DNA from: Linanthus parryae
Taxonomy: Eukaryota; Streptophyta; Magnoliopsida; Ericales; Polemoniaceae
Assembly: GCA_023055425.1 (NCBI GenBank)
Contig: JALGPY010000001.1
Location: 32,353,001 to 32,417,000 of the forward strand
Length of the DNA: 64,000 bases
Reading direction: 5' to 3'
Made by a program: the position numbers and the translations under genes. This document shows positions 45,002 through 57,857 of this stretch, piece after piece. A model generated the notes under the pieces. It did not search any database, was not told where the DNA came from, and was given only the letters and a program-made list of their open reading frames with translations. Positions within the stretch are counted from its first letter, which is position 1. Every line of letters begins with the position of its first letter.

Positions 45002-46069
45002 ATAACCTTTATCACATAACTGAGAAATACTAAGCAGATTATATTTAATTCCATCCACAAGATAAACATCAGCGATAGAGTTGGTTGAACCATTACCAAT
45101 ACTACCTATACCAATAACATTGCATTTTTCCTTGTCACCAAGTGTAATTGTCCCTCCAGATTTCTATGTGAGCTCAGTAAAAAGAGACTTCTTTCCACTC
45201 ATATGTCTGGAACAACCACTGTCTAATATCCATTTCTGATCCTTCAAGGCCTTGGTGATATCCTGCAACAATAAATCATTGCCTCAACAGGATGTTAGAA
45301 CAAGTGCAGATCTTTGAGTCATACTCAGAATCAGGCATGTTTGGTGGTCTAATTCCTTTTGGAACCCAAATCTGCTTAACCTGTCCCTTAAGCTGATAAG
45401 GATAAGTGTTCCTCATAATATGAGGTTCTGATCTTCTGAAGGGACAAGTTAACTCGATATGACCAATTGTTCCACAGTAATGACATTTTGGAGTATCTCT
45501 CATACCAGATTTGACAAAAGTAGTTTGGCTTTTTTTTTGGAAAATTTGGATTATAGTCAATTCCACTTTTATGCATTGATTTCAGACTTCCTCCAAGAAT
45601 GAGTTTCAGATTATGTTCTGAGCATGTAAAACTGGTTAGGACCTTTTTAGACTCTTGAAGTTTCTCAGTCAAAGAATAGATTTGTTGTTCTAAATCCTCT
45701 GAATGAGTCTTTAGATCAACATACCTTTCAGTTAAGAAAGTGTTTTGATCAACAATCTCTTTAACTGTGCCTTCAAGGCTTTGAATATGATGTCCAAGGC
45801 CTTGAAGTCCTTTTCAATTTTTATCTTAGAAACTTCAATAGTCTTGTTGGTAAAAACGAAGTCCAAGTTTTCTTTTACCTGCTCATGAACTCTAACCTTT
45901 AAAGAAGCAATCTCATTTTTGTAACTTTCCTCATTTGAAAACATGCTCTTGAGAATTTCAGGAAGTACATCAGAAGGACTATCGAGAAGATTTTTTTTAC
46001 CATTTCCTCAATGTGTCTGTCTAAAGACTTTTCTTCATCATGTTTAGCCATGAAGCATAAATTTTCTTC
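45002..46069 (-). pseudogene. Sirevirus B gag C-terminal part and protease
   Basis: Minus strand, continuing from insertion F: NLCFMAKHDEEKSLDRHIEE (near 46060), a coiled-coil-like stretch, then the CCHC zinc knuckle CHYCGTIGHIELTC (45488-45450), YPYQLKGQVKQIWVPKG, and the protease loop WILDSGCSRHMSG (near 45230). It joins 25706 across gypsy B. Several frame breaks lie near 45735, 45560 and 45270. Confidence 0.82.
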
Positions 46070-47640
46070 TAACACCCCCAAAATGACCAAGCCAGAAACC
46101 CGGGGTTTCTCACTCCGTACCCGGGGTTAAACCCGAATACAAGGAGGTTTGTACGATCAGAATATCCAAGCAAAGCAAATCACTTCCTAGTAATACTCGA
46201 CGTATCCTTCGTCAATGAAATTGTCGCCTACAAATTTAATAGTATCCTAATAACCACATTGCACACGAAGTCCTATAGGTAAATGAATTAAATTCCTTAC
46301 TAGCTCTCCCCAACCGTTTCTAAGGTGAACTACCCCTTTTTATAATAAAATAAGCCTTATAAAGCAAACTTTTATGATTTTTAAAAACAAATCAAACTAT
46401 AATTATATAACTTATAAAGAGATTAATAAATATACGAATAGCCAAGAATGTTATTTTCCCAAACTTGATAACATGACATACTACTACTATTTAAGATATG
46501 ATTTATATAAACTTTTGTTTATAAAAACGTAATATGATTATATAACTCGAAGTAGTAAAGTTTTATTGTTATTTTTAAAAGAATTTAATTAAACATAACC
46601 AATAAACATTATTTTTTTCAATAAAATAACTTTATACAAGAAAAATAAACTCCCAAATAAAATAAACCTCAAAAGTATTGACTAAGGCTTTCATCCCCCT
46701 AACTATTCTCTTTTAAAATTTGAGTATTGATGAGTAAAAAAATAGTTGCCTCATGAGAGACTCGAACCTGGAACCTAGTTCCCACCAAACTTTAAGTGAT
46801 AACATCTAACCACTGAGCCAACAACCCTTTTGTTCTCTCTTTCCCGACTAATAACCTTAACAACACTAATAATAATAATAATAACTGAATAAAATAATAA
46901 GGAAAGAGAAGGAACAAACGGGTTTTTCTTTGTTTACCCGATGGAGGAGAAGAGGACGGCGACGGGAGGAGGCGAGGCCGACGGTGGTGAAGACCAACGA
47001 CGACGCCGGGAAGGAGGCCACGCCGGGCGTCGTCGGCTGGGCACGGCGGCCAGGGCGGACGACGGCGGCATCGGCCTTGGGCGGCGACGGCGGCGTTGGA
47101 GAGAGAGAGAGAGAGAGAGATTGAAGGAGATATTGAGCTTGAGGGTGAGGGGGAGAGAGAGAGATGATTTGGTGTGAGAAATCTCTGAGATTGAAGGGGT
47201 TTATATAGTCATTGGGTGCAGAATTTGCCGCCAAGGAGGAGACCCACGATTTGTTCTTCGATTCCGAATTGGGTTGTGTTTTTGGACGAAATTGATTTTC
47301 ATGAAGCTAAAGATTCGAACTTTGTCGAACTTACAGCGGATTGGGAGTGAATCGGGATGGTTTTTGGATGGAAAGAGGCCATGGTGGCAGTATGGTGTTG
47401 GCGTTGGAGGAGGAAACCGACAGGAGAGTTTTCTCCTGCTAGTTGGAGAAGATGATACCTAATTATTGATATAGTTATTGGTCCTCGAAGCTTAAACCAA
47501 CATCTCAACAACCAATAAGGCATGAGTCTCCACTCTATGGTTTAAACAGTAAATACAAACTAATGTCATGCATGATGAGCAATATACTATGATGATGTAC
47601 TAGGATGATGTGCTTCAAAACCAATTCAAAACCGAATAAT
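46070..47640 (-). repeat. Insertion F: left (3') LTR
   Basis: It starts TAACACCCCCAAAATGACC and matches 54764 onward, then 55745-57070 after a deletion of about 870 bp. It contains a tRNA-like box region (46745-46828) and a short GA run (47099-47121). Frames at 46866-47234 arise from CG-rich and GA-rich repeat sequence and recur in the right copy. Confidence 0.65.
46745..46828 (-). repeat. tRNA-like segment with A and B boxes (copy at 56303-56386)
   Basis: On the minus strand TGGCTCAGTGG (46820-46810) matches a polymerase III A box and GGTTCGAGTCT (46768-46758) matches a B box, at tRNA-like spacing. The cloverleaf is poor (only a short GTTG/CAAC acceptor pairing), so it is a tRNA-derived remnant rather than a tRNA gene. 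The copy at 56303-56386 has a damaged B box. Confidence 0.55.
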
Positions 47641-49687
47641 TGCATTCTTCCCCCCTTAGAGGAGTGACGTCCTCGGAACTCAAAATATCTCGTCAAAAAG
47701 GTGAGGACACTTTTTTCTCAGATCACATGCTGCTTCACGCTCTTGTCATACGTACCCCCTGTCATGGTATCTATAATCTTAACATGGTCCAGTCTTCTGG
47801 TTCGGGATCCAATGAAATGGTATAGAACACTCTTCCTTAGTTGCTACACATGGAACAAGGTATTGTCCAAACTTTTCACTTCTCTCTTCAAGCCATAGTC
47901 GTATGTGATCACCTGATCAGTTGGTAAGGCTATGGGATAGGGATCCTTGATGATGGATTCAACACAGCTATCGCCTATTGATAATTTTCTATCTTATCAT
48001 GCAGCACTACAAGATGTAATAATATCACATATAGCACACCATTCAAATTAGCAACATGGATCGTAATTGATCATTCACAACCAGGTTTCAAAGAATAAAT
48101 TTGCTTGGAGGCATTTATTCACGTAGTAGGTCTCACATAAAGTATTAGTGTTCTCCAAATAGGAGTAAAATCTTAGTCCAAAATAGTAACCACAGTAATC
48201 TGAGTCAGAGTCAAGATTATAACACTAATTTATTTGTTCGAGTAGTCCAAGTATATAACAACAACGTCAAAAAGAATTTCACATGCCGATTTGTCTCTCC
48301 GTTGTTGGATATAACCTTTGAACACGGTCTTTGGTGACATATGAAATGTCTTAATTATAATCCCCATTCCAATTGATTACCAGCACACTCTTACAACCAC
48401 TCAACAAGAGGTAAAACCTCTAGTAGACCAATAAAAGCATACAACTTTTAGATTAGCTCCTCCGTGGACATCCATCCCATGACTCGAACAATGATTTCGG
48501 TGACAAGACTCCAATAATACACAACCAATGATAAGGTGTCTTAATTGCATCAATATTTAGATTATAACGTGACTAGTGAGATCATGCCCACAACTCAATC
48601 AGTGCCAAAGAAAATATTCTCATTGCTTCAATCATTTACCCAAGTAACTATTGCTATTGTCTCATAAGCTGTCTCATAAGCGGTTGTCTCATAAAATCTC
48701 CCAAGTTTGAAAGCAAGTACTCTTAATGAACGTAAACATAACCCAATTAAAAGATATTAGATTATGATTCCCTAAACAATGAAAACGCGTCCAAACGAAT
48801 TGTATGGCTCTAAAGACGATTCATAAACAAGGAAATATCTGGTTCCCTAAACAATAGTTAAGTGACAAAACTCCAAAACTGATTCCCAAGGTCAGAACTA
48901 TATCCGAATGGTACGAAACGTCTTAACTAACAAAACAGAGAAGCGAAGAGATAGTGCACAAGACTCCAAAGCGACATGGTTCCTCCTATCCATATAAACT
49001 TAACCATAGCCTGTGATATATGATGTTATCGGTGGTTCCCTTTACCGTTGTTTTCCTACCGACATCTGAAAATTTGCCTCGAGCTAAGGAAATAAATAAA
49101 AATAAACCATGTGTACCCAAAAAAATACGATACTGAGGCACATACTCTAAGCAACTTATTAATTTTCAAGATGGGTTATACAATTACGAGACTCCCAAAC
49201 TAATATCCAAATTAACCTTTAGTGATATCTCCTGAAAATCATAACTCCATTAACAAAACTCCAAATACAAAATCCTTGAAGATCACTTGCATTAAGAAGA
49301 CTTAACTACCCAGGCATACCAACGATTTATGTAACTCCAAGAAATCTAATATAAGTATAAAACTTGATTAGTACTTCAGAGGTGAATAATCGTCCCATTG
49401 TCCAAACATTTGTTTAGTGAAAATGCTCCAATCTTACACGCCAAACGATAACTTATGCTAACTACTCCAATGTGAGATTATTCCATAATAAGTTAGACTA
49501 CCCAAAAATTTGTCTCATTGCTAGCACCAAGGTAGTAGAAAGTTTCTCAAAATCCAAATCGATAACTCCAATGATAACCGTTACAACATCATGAACTATT
49601 TTTCACGAGAAAAAAAGTCTTCAGATTGTCCAAGGCTGAACATCGAAACTCTCAGTCATATTGAATATAAACAAATGGATGAACTAT
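47640..49687. other. Insertion F interior, left part: no genes seen
   Basis: The first bases hold the minus-strand purine tract (47650-47663). EFRGRHSS-type codons before it suggest a decayed gypsy polyprotein end. The remainder is AT-rich with many short tracts and no frame over about 65 codons that looks coding. Confidence 0.45.
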
Positions 49688-50153
49688 GGGTGGGTTTGGT
49701 ATGACTTTTTGAGCTTTTAAGTCGATTTTTTAATTGTTGTGAAAAAAGTTCGTGACATATAAGCTCATGAAAAAAGATGCATGTGTTTGGTGAAAAAAGT
49801 TATGCTGTTAAAAAGTTGGTGATGCAACACTTTTGTTTGTGAGTGAAAATTACCACTTCACATTTTTTACATTTACTAATAAAATTATGGTAGGTCTAAT
49901 TAGATGTCGTAGTATGTTAATAGAAAAAAAGTAGGGGTAAATTGTTCATTTTTATTGTTTAAGAAGAAAAAAGTCCAAAAAAAGCTCATGAAACCCAACT
50001 TTTTTCAAAATTGTGTTTTACACTAAAGAGCTAAAAGCCAAAATCGAAAAGTTGGCACAGAAAAAGTCATACCAAACCTTTCAGAAAAGTTCAAAACAGA
50101 TTAAAAGTCCAAAGTGGATTAAAAGCGGGAAATAAGTCATACCAAACCCACCC
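49688..50153. mobile_element. MITE with GGGTGGGTTTGGTATGACTT ends (466 bp)
   Basis: The first 20 bases and the reverse complement of the last 20 agree (GGGTGGGTTTGGTATGACTT). The body is AT-rich with AAAAAGTT repeats and sub-terminal symmetry. TAT flanks both sides (49685-49687 and 50154-50156), suggesting a 3-bp duplication as in PIF/Harbinger elements. It has no coding capacity. Confidence 0.8.
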
Positions 50154-53075
50154 TATATTACGCTTATACAATAATGATGACACCCAAGGGCACTTCATGA
50201 ACAAAGAAACGTCTCTTTTCTCGAATAATAGCTAAGTAACAAGGCTCCAATTATAAATACCCAATGTAAACGATATCATTCTAGTGACCCAAAGTACTGC
50301 ACTCGATAACTCCAATGGTCTAAAAGAAAACAAACAAATCTTAGCTTTTCACCCTCAACTTCAATTTACATGAGTGATTCCCCTCGTGTGTGTGTGTGTG
50401 TTTCTTTTTTTTTTTCTTTTTTTTTATGATTTGGTCATCTAATGAAGTGCAAGGGGAGAAACAAGATATTTACAAGATAAGAAGAGACACAAGCACTATT
50501 GGAGCATTGTGATCCATCAAGGCTAGGTAAAAATACTCCAACCAAAAGGGAAACTCTAATATTCTGTTATAGACATTTCAACTAGAAATCCCAAGATTAC
50601 ATTTTCCTAACCACTTTAAAGTTGGCTCTAAAATAAATTTGAATATTTGGAGGAATCCAGAGACATGGTTTTCAAAGCGCTTTTTAGGCGGGGGTGGGTG
50701 GGAAACCTCTATAGTGCACGCTAACTCTTTAGTCTATCATTTCCCATGGGTCCTCCATAGGTTCCTCCCAAGTATTGTGAGCTAACAACATTATAAACTT
50801 TATGAATTGCGGGTTTATCATCCATTGAACTTGATGTAAATATTTTTACTTGGGAAGGTACCAGCATCCCTCATCAGCTGAATCCTTATACTATCTCTTA
50901 ATTGGAAATCCAAGAATTCTCATCAAGTAACGACTCCGAAATGCAATAACTCTGAACCAGGACGTTGTAGTATACCCATCTTCCAACAAAAGTGAAAACC
51001 CGATGCTCTCACCTATCCAATACTTCTCCGATAAATTCCCAATTTGACATACCCTCCAAGAAAGGTGTTCTTGTCGGGTGGCTTACCTGAAAATTCTCCG
51101 CTGTTGGATTCACTAGGTTGACGGCCATATCGAACCGAGTTAAAGGATACTACTATTAGACATCAAACATAAATATTATTCTATCATAAGGGTATTCTAA
51201 GGCTGACTCCCAAACAATTACACACTTAGCGACATTTATAAGAGACAGCACAATGATGGAGATCGGACTCTCAAGTAATGTATTAAGATCCCAAAACTTG
51301 TTCAGCAATGAAACTCTGAAGCCCAAATCTGAGTTAATCATAATGGTAAAATGCTCAAAATTATAACTCGGAAAACAAGAATCTAATGAGATGTTGTGAC
51401 AAACTGTCATCAATGAAAGAAAATTATACTCCTCATGTATTTTAGCGATCAATAGGGCTCCAAATATAAAGTCAATATTTTAGTATTTCCCAGCACATTA
51501 AAAAGTCTCAAACAATCTCTATAACAATTATATATTCCGAAAACTCCAAAGTAGCTAACTAATCGCAATATGGTTACGTAAAAACACCCAACAGTCTAAA
51601 TTTCGACAAACTAGCTAAGGGGTATCTAAAACCACCAAATTGAAATCAAGTCGCCAAACATCTCTCAAACACTTTCGTCTTGAACATAATATAAATACAT
51701 CATGTTCCTCCTACATTATTTTAAAACTCGTAACCAACCCAATGCATAGGTACTTCACAATTCCTCGATACGAGCTCATTTATCCTCTTTTCCCGCTCAT
51801 ACAAACTTTGCTTGAATGGTATTTGCTTAAATAACAAAATTATTTTGAATCCTCATTTGTCGGCTTCGAAAAGGTTAGAAATTTTAACCATCTCTGTGTA
51901 AAAGCTATTTCTAGTATTATATGGATGTGGTCTATTGGTAAAATCCATATATTATAACCTATTGTATCATTCATAAGTATCATGGAGTACAACTGAAATA
52001 AAATACATGTCACGTAATGAGAAACTAAGCAAGTAATATAACACATTGATCATACTGTTGACTACACATGCAATTTTCACATAGACTGTACACATCTTAT
52101 TTCTCATGCTTCTTTAAAAAATATAAAAGTCATCAAACGGGTAAGCAAAATTATCAAATTTTGTATGGATCGACCTCTTTGAGTCTAATTTCATAATCAA
52201 GAAGAATCATCTCAGAATAATTTATAGAATTTAAGTTACGCAGAGAATAGCATAACTGCTGTTACAAGCCATCAGAACAGAAACTTCAACTTCACCAAGT
52301 CTTATACTGACTTCAACTTCCTCAAAATGGTCTAGGATTTCACCTAGATATAGCCACATGTGTATATACACCACCATAAAAAATTTGAGATCCATCCAAG
52401 ATCTGTAAAGATATAAACTCAAAAATACTACAGATGGCCATTATGAAATTCTGCTATTGAACAACAAACATTGGAAATTCATATCTAAGTCTCACGAACT
52501 TATTTGGGGATGAATTTTTTTTATGTCAGATGCCTGAACATGTCTACTACCTAAATATTCCGAGAAAAATAATTCAAAATTTAAACATGTCTGCTACACC
52601 AAATACCATCTGCGGCACAGATTCAAACACTACTAGCATCAAGTTTCTCGTGTTCTATCTTCAATACAACACCAACTTCAAACCATACTTCAACTTAATA
52701 AGACAAAAACTTATTATATTCCCAAATAGATCCTCAAAACATAAGTATCATCCTTCACCAAGCAACGAAATTAACCTACGTAAAAATAACCCAAAAGTGG
52801 CTTATGCAAAAACCATTGTAAGAAACTTTAAGACATTGTTTGGCCTCATGGTCTTATTCCAAAGTAAAACTCCAAAATCATTAGAAGTATAAGAAATCAA
52901 AGAAGTCCAATATGTCTACTTCTCATAGTTATTCACACTTGCTTACGACTCCATGTCTTCACTACGGTCATCCTCGAACTCATCATCCTCCTCACTAGGA
53001 CCTTCTATATCGATCACCATTCTCATTTGTCATTTCCATGAGCCTCCATTAACAATTTACACATAAATTCGGCAT
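50154..53075. other. Insertion F interior, middle part: no genes seen
   Basis: AT-rich sequence with a short GT run (50390-50402) and poly-T. A 120-codon plus frame at 52530-52892 is Asn/Lys/Ile-rich and looks like AT-rich chance. On the minus strand a short acidic stretch (VIDIEGPSEEDDEFEDD, near 53020-52970) lies downstream of the 53399-53076 frame. Confidence 0.4.
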
Positions 53076-53399
53076 TCACCATCCACTCATTTGATAGAAA
53101 TAGTCTTCATAGTTCAACCTATTGAACCTAGCCATAATATCGCTATACTTGGCGATAATTTCCCGAAATATGGGCCCCATAGGTAGAGCCTTCACCATAC
53201 AATAAGCTTGAAAAGCGGGATTCCGATATCGAGTAAACTCCAACGCATTAAACTTATCCTCACAAAACTGGCATAACACGGTTCCTTGCGGTTCTCTTAG
53301 TTCTAGCCATCTATAAATAGGAAACGACTCCATATACTCTCTTACTCCACAACTTGTATCATAAATAAAAAAATGTTTTCCCTTATGAAATGAGTACAT
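53076..53399 (-). CDS. Unrecognised 107-codon ORF in the first third of F
   Basis: The product begins MYSFHKGKHFFIYDTSC and contains EPQGTVLCQFCEDKFNA (a CxxC pair) and FQAYCMVKALPMGPIF. Composition is protein-like, unlike surrounding AT-rich frames, and the Trp/Tyr/Cys content is high. In the element's orientation it lies about 1.4 kb after the primer site, where gag would be expected. An acidic tail frame follows it. No family was recognised. It could be a diverged gag-like or accessory frame. Confidence 0.35.
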   Translation of the reverse strand: MYSFHKGKHFFIYDTSCGVREYMESFPIYRWLELREPQGTVLCQFCEDKFNALEFTRYRNPAFQAYCMVKALPMGPIFREIIAKYSDIMARFNRLNYEDYFYQMSGW

Positions 53400-53602
53400 A
53401 CTCTCAAAACTTCAATTTTTGATCACACGAGACTTTCAAAAACAATTCACAACTTTTGATTACACAAACAATAGACACCTAACCCAAACTCCAATAAAAA
53501 ACTTTAAACCCAAATACTTAGTTAATCGGGTAGGCCAAAGTTCTTAGCTAGGAGATGGTGGGTGGGGATAATCGCTTACTAAGTCTATTTTCTAAAGCTT
53601 AA

Positions 53603-54623
53603 GGCCTCGTTTGGGTAGCGGATAAGATACAGCGGATAAGCTTATGCTGGGATATGAGACAGGATATGTATGCTGGCAGATAAGGCCTGATATGATATGC
53701 TGACGTGTTGTGTTTGGGTGCTGCATGATATGAGACAGGATAAGAAGTATATGTGTCCAAATGACTATAATACCCTCAGTGCAGTAATTGTGTATAAAAC
53801 TACTTGTATTGTAAATTGGGCTTGAATTGTTTGTAAGTAATGATGTCTTGCTAGATAATGCTCCTTTTGTTTAAAAAAAATCCGTAAATGATTGTCATCA
53901 TTTTATAAATGATGTGATGTAATATTGATATCGTAGTAAAATAACGAACGACGATAACATTACAATGTGTTTGAAATTAGAGAGTCTCTTCTCAAAAAAA
54001 AAATAGAGAGCTGAAATTGTCATTACAAAATACTTAGATTTAATACGAATTGATTTTCCTAAAAAAACGAATTGATTAACGAATTATATCTTTTAATAAA
54101 TAGGTTAATTATAATATAGTTTTATATTTAGAAGTTAATGTTATTTTAGCATATAAAACTGTTAATAAAAATTAACAAAAAATAAAATAAAAGGAAACAT
54201 GAACATTAAAAAAAAAACATGAAAGGCTGGGGTTCTTCCATACAGTGGCGATGGTGGTGATTCTTGTTGTCTCAGTATTTGTGATGGTGGTGGTGTTGGT
54301 TGTTGCCTACGGTGGCGAAATGGGGAGGGATATAGACCAGCGAGAGAGAGGGGTTTGGTGAAGGAGATAGTGGATTTTTTTTTGTATTTATAGCATGTAA
54401 TTTTTGCTATTTGATGAGGGCATTTTTGTCTTAAAAAAATAGTGTGTATCTTATCCGGCTTATACCACCCTCAGAGGTGGTATAAGAATTACTCATAAGA
54501 ATGACCACCAGCATAAGAGGAGGGGATAACACGTCTTATCCGGTCTTACCCAAACACAGCATATGAAGGGGGAGGGGATAACACGTCTTATCCTGCCTTT
54601 GTATCCGGCACCCAAACAAGGCC
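53603..54623. mobile_element. PIF/Harbinger-type non-autonomous element (1.0 kb)
   Basis: The ends GGCCTCGTTTGGGTAGCGGA and, reversed, GGCCTTGTTTGGGTGCCGGA are terminal inverted repeats. TAA flanks both sides (53600-53602 and 54624-54626). Sub-terminal GGATAAG/CTTATCC words recur near both ends. The interior holds a GTGGTGGTG-rich stretch but no transposase. It is a Tourist-like element. Confidence 0.88.
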
Positions 54624-54761
54624 TAAGCACATAGTAGACCTATTCAAGACTACCCAAATCCCCAATGGCTTGTCAAATTTTAAATTCTTTCCCTATGTCC
54701 ATTTTAAATTTCCCTACAGGTTTTAAATTCCCTTTTTGGATAACCTTTATCTGATACCAAC

Positions 54762-56647
54762 TGTAACACCCCCAAAATGACCAAGTCAGAAACCCGGGGG
54801 TGTCACTCCGTACCCGGGGTTAAATTCGAATACAAGGAGGTTTGTACAATCAGAATATCCAAACAAAATCCATAAAATATTTAATTGAAACTTAAATCTT
54901 GTCTTGCCACAAATATGGGCATTATTCCAATATAAATTTCAAACTACCAACTAATGTTCGAATGAAACTAAATATGAATGTTACTACTATAACGAGTCGC
55001 GTTTTCCCCTCGGACCAAGCTCCCATCTAACCTGTGGTGCAGAAAACAAAAAGAGAACACCACAATTCCAAAAGTCGGCGGAAATACTGAGTAAGTAACA
55101 CCCAAGCATGTAAAATGATGAAGAAGTAATTTGCAAATCCGTTTGTAGTAGTTTCGCTAAAAAAAGTGAAAATAAAAGCTTTGACCCTTTCATAAAAGAA
55201 ATAAGATGAGAGATTCCAAGTTCATTCATACTTTCCAAATCACATCCATTATCCAAATAATGGGATTCCTAAACTCATGATATTTCATTTTCCATTAACA
55301 ACATCCAATCCAAAAACCAATTTGTTAATTTATTGATACGGGGAAAACCAACCACTTCGCAAGTATCCAAGACCTTACAATTTGTTAAGTGTCGACACCC
55401 AGTTACAGACTTCTTGAGGCCAAAAGAGTGAGTACAAGGAGCTATCCGGGGACTTGCAACCGGATTAAATAAAATAAATTAGACGAGAGACCGAAGTCAA
55501 TACGCCCAATGCCAATAGTAACCATACAACAACAATTCCCGCACAACTCTTCCACTTTACTTTATCGTCGATTAATAGATTGCAGTGAGATTTTTAGAGA
55601 AACATTTCAAAAATGTGAACAAGTATTCATGTAGCACATATTTCACGTAAAATCATTTTGAGACAAGTGGGAATGAAAAATATTTGACACGAAAAGAGGA
55701 AAGGCCGCTAGGCCTGGCATGTTTACTTACCTTTAATCTCAAGTAAAGCAAATCACTTCCTAGTAATACTCGACGTATCCTTCGTCAACGAAATTGTAGC
55801 CTACAAATTTAATAGTATCCTAATCAACACATTGCACACGAAGTCCTATAGGTAAATGAAATAAATTCCTTACTAACTCTCCCCAACCGTTGCTAAGGTG
55901 AACAACCCATTTTTATAATAAAATACGCCTTATAAAGCAAACTTTTACTATTTGTGAAATCATATCAAACTATAATTATATAACTTATAAATAGATTAAT
56001 AAATATATGAATAGGCAAGAATGTTATTTTCCCAAACTTGATAACATGACATACTACTACTATTTAAGATATGATTTATATAAACTTTTATTTATAAAAA
56101 CGTAATATAATTAACTCAAAGTAGTAAAGTTTTATTGTTCTTTTTAAGAGAATTTAATTAAACATAACCAATAAACATTATTTTTTTTCAATAAAATAAC
56201 TTTATACAAGAAAAATAAACTCCCAAATGAAATAACCCTCAAAAGTATTTACTAAGGCTTTCATCCCCCTAACTATTCTCTTTTAAAATTTAAGTATTGA
56301 TTGCCTCATGAGAGACTCGAACATCGAACCTAGTTCCCACCAAGCTTTAAGTCATAACATCTAACCACTGGGCCAACAGCTCTTTTGTTCTCTCTTTCCC
56401 GACTAATAACCTTAACAGCACTAATAATAATGATAACTGAATAAAATAAAAAGGAAAGAGAAGGAACAAACTGGTTTTCTTTGTTTACCCGATGGAGGAG
56501 AAGAGGACGGCGACGGAAGGAGGCGAGGCCGACGGTGGTGAAGACCAACGACGACGCCGGGAAGGAGGCCACAGCGGGCGGCATCGGCTGGGCACGGCGG
56601 CCGGGGCGGACGACGGGGGCAGCGGCCTTGGGCGGCGATGGCGGCGC

Positions 56648-56732
<85 letters not shown>

Positions 56733-57857
56733 AAGGAGAGATTGAGCTTGAGGGTGAGGGGGAGAGAGAGAGCTGATTTGGTGTGAGAAATCTCTGCGAT
56801 TGAAGGGTTTTATATAGTCATTGGGTGTAGAATTTGCCGCCAAGGAGGAGACCAACGATTTGTTCTTCGATTACGAATTGGGTTGTGTTTTTGGACGAAA
56901 TTGATTTTCTTGAAGCTAAAGATTCGATCTTTGTCGAATTTACAGCGGATTGGGAGTGAATCGAGATGGTTTTTGGATGGAAAGAGGCCATGGTGACGGT
57001 GATGGTGTTGGTGTTGGAGAAGGAAACCGACAGGAGAGTTTTCTCTTGCTAGTTGGAGAAGATGATACCTAATTATTAATAAAAGACATTTTCTCCCCAC
57101 AGGTTATGTTAAAATACCACTAGCACCCCCTAAGATTGAAGGGTTTTATTTAGTCATTGGGTGTAGAATTTGCCGCCAAGGAGGAGACCAACGATTTGTT
57201 CTTCGATTACGAATTGGGTTGTGTTTTTGGACGAAATTGATTTTCTTGAGAGAGAGAGAAAGAGAGAGATTGAAGGAGAGATTGAGCTTGAGGGTGAGGG
57301 GGAGAGAGAGAGCTGATTTGGTGTGAGAAATCTCTGAGATTGAAGGGTTTTATATAGTCATTGGGTGTAGAATTTGCCGCCAAGGAGGAGACCAACGATT
57401 TGTTCTTCGATTACGAATTGGGTTGTGTTTTTGGACGAAATTGATTTTCTTGAAGCTAAATATTCGATTTTTGTCGAATTTACAGCGGATTGGGAGTGAA
57501 TCGAGATGGTTTTTGGATGGAAAGAGGCCATGGTGACGGTGATGGTGTTGGTGTTGGAGAAGGAAACCGACAGGAGAGTTTTCTCCTGCTAGTTGGAGAA
57601 GAAGATACCTAATTATTAATAAAAGACATTTTCTCCCCACAGGTTTTGTTAAAATACCACTAGCACCCCCTAAGTTAATTAAAAGACACTATATATGTTT
57701 AGGAAAACTACATAAAAGCACCTACTGATTAATAATAATAAAAACTAACTTTTAAATAATTAAAAAACTAGTACCCACCACTTATAATAATAGTATATTA
57801 ACACTTAATATTATTAGGAAATACCCGTTTCAAAATAACGGGGTATTTCATTGATTG
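54762..57857 (-). repeat. Insertion F: right (5') LTR, enlarged
   Basis: It starts TGTAACACCCCCAAAATGACC. After 54870 it has about 870 bp absent from the left copy, then matches it to about 57070. A block of about 320 bp (56790-57110) is repeated at 57325-57660. 57660-57857 has no partner and ends in an imperfect inverted repeat (GAAATACCCGTT and AACGGGGTATTTC, 57820-57849). Confidence 0.6.
56650..56729 (+). repeat. GA microsatellite (about 40 units)
   Basis: This is an uninterrupted GA run of about 79 bp. The matching position in the left copy (47099-47121) has only about 11 units. Long Arg/Glu and Leu/Ser frames over it are artefacts. Confidence 0.95.

Larger units (their letters stand above)
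46070..57857 (-). mobile_element. Insertion F: long non-coding LARD-like element in Sirevirus B gag
   Basis: It interrupts the conserved gag string between SDTKEE and NLCFMA. TTCTTC is present on both sides (46064-46069 and 57858-57863), giving a 5-6-bp duplication. Related terminal regions (46070 to about 47640, and 54762-57857) lie in the same orientation. The minus-strand primer site TTGGTATCAGATAA (54759-54746) lies beside the right one, and a purine tract TCTAAGGGGGGAAG (47663-47650) lies beside the left. The interior (47640-54745) has no gag or pol that I recognise. The right terminal copy is longer by about 870 bp (54870-55745) and has an internal tandem duplication. The outermost right 230 bp is unmatched, so boundaries are uncertain. 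Confidence 0.6.

Noticed and set aside
46745..46828. Functional tRNA gene
   Set aside because: A and B boxes are present but stems pair poorly and the second copy is damaged. It is called tRNA-like only.
46866..47234. Ser/Leu/Pro-rich and Arg/Glu/Gly-rich frames here and at 56330-56855
   Set aside because: They derive from GA microsatellite and CG-rich LTR sequence, are open on both strands, and differ between LTR copies only by repeat length.
52530..52892. 120-codon plus-strand ORF as a gene
   Set aside because: It is Asn/Lys/Ile/Phe-rich, as expected from AT-rich DNA. It is on the opposite strand to element F and has no motif.
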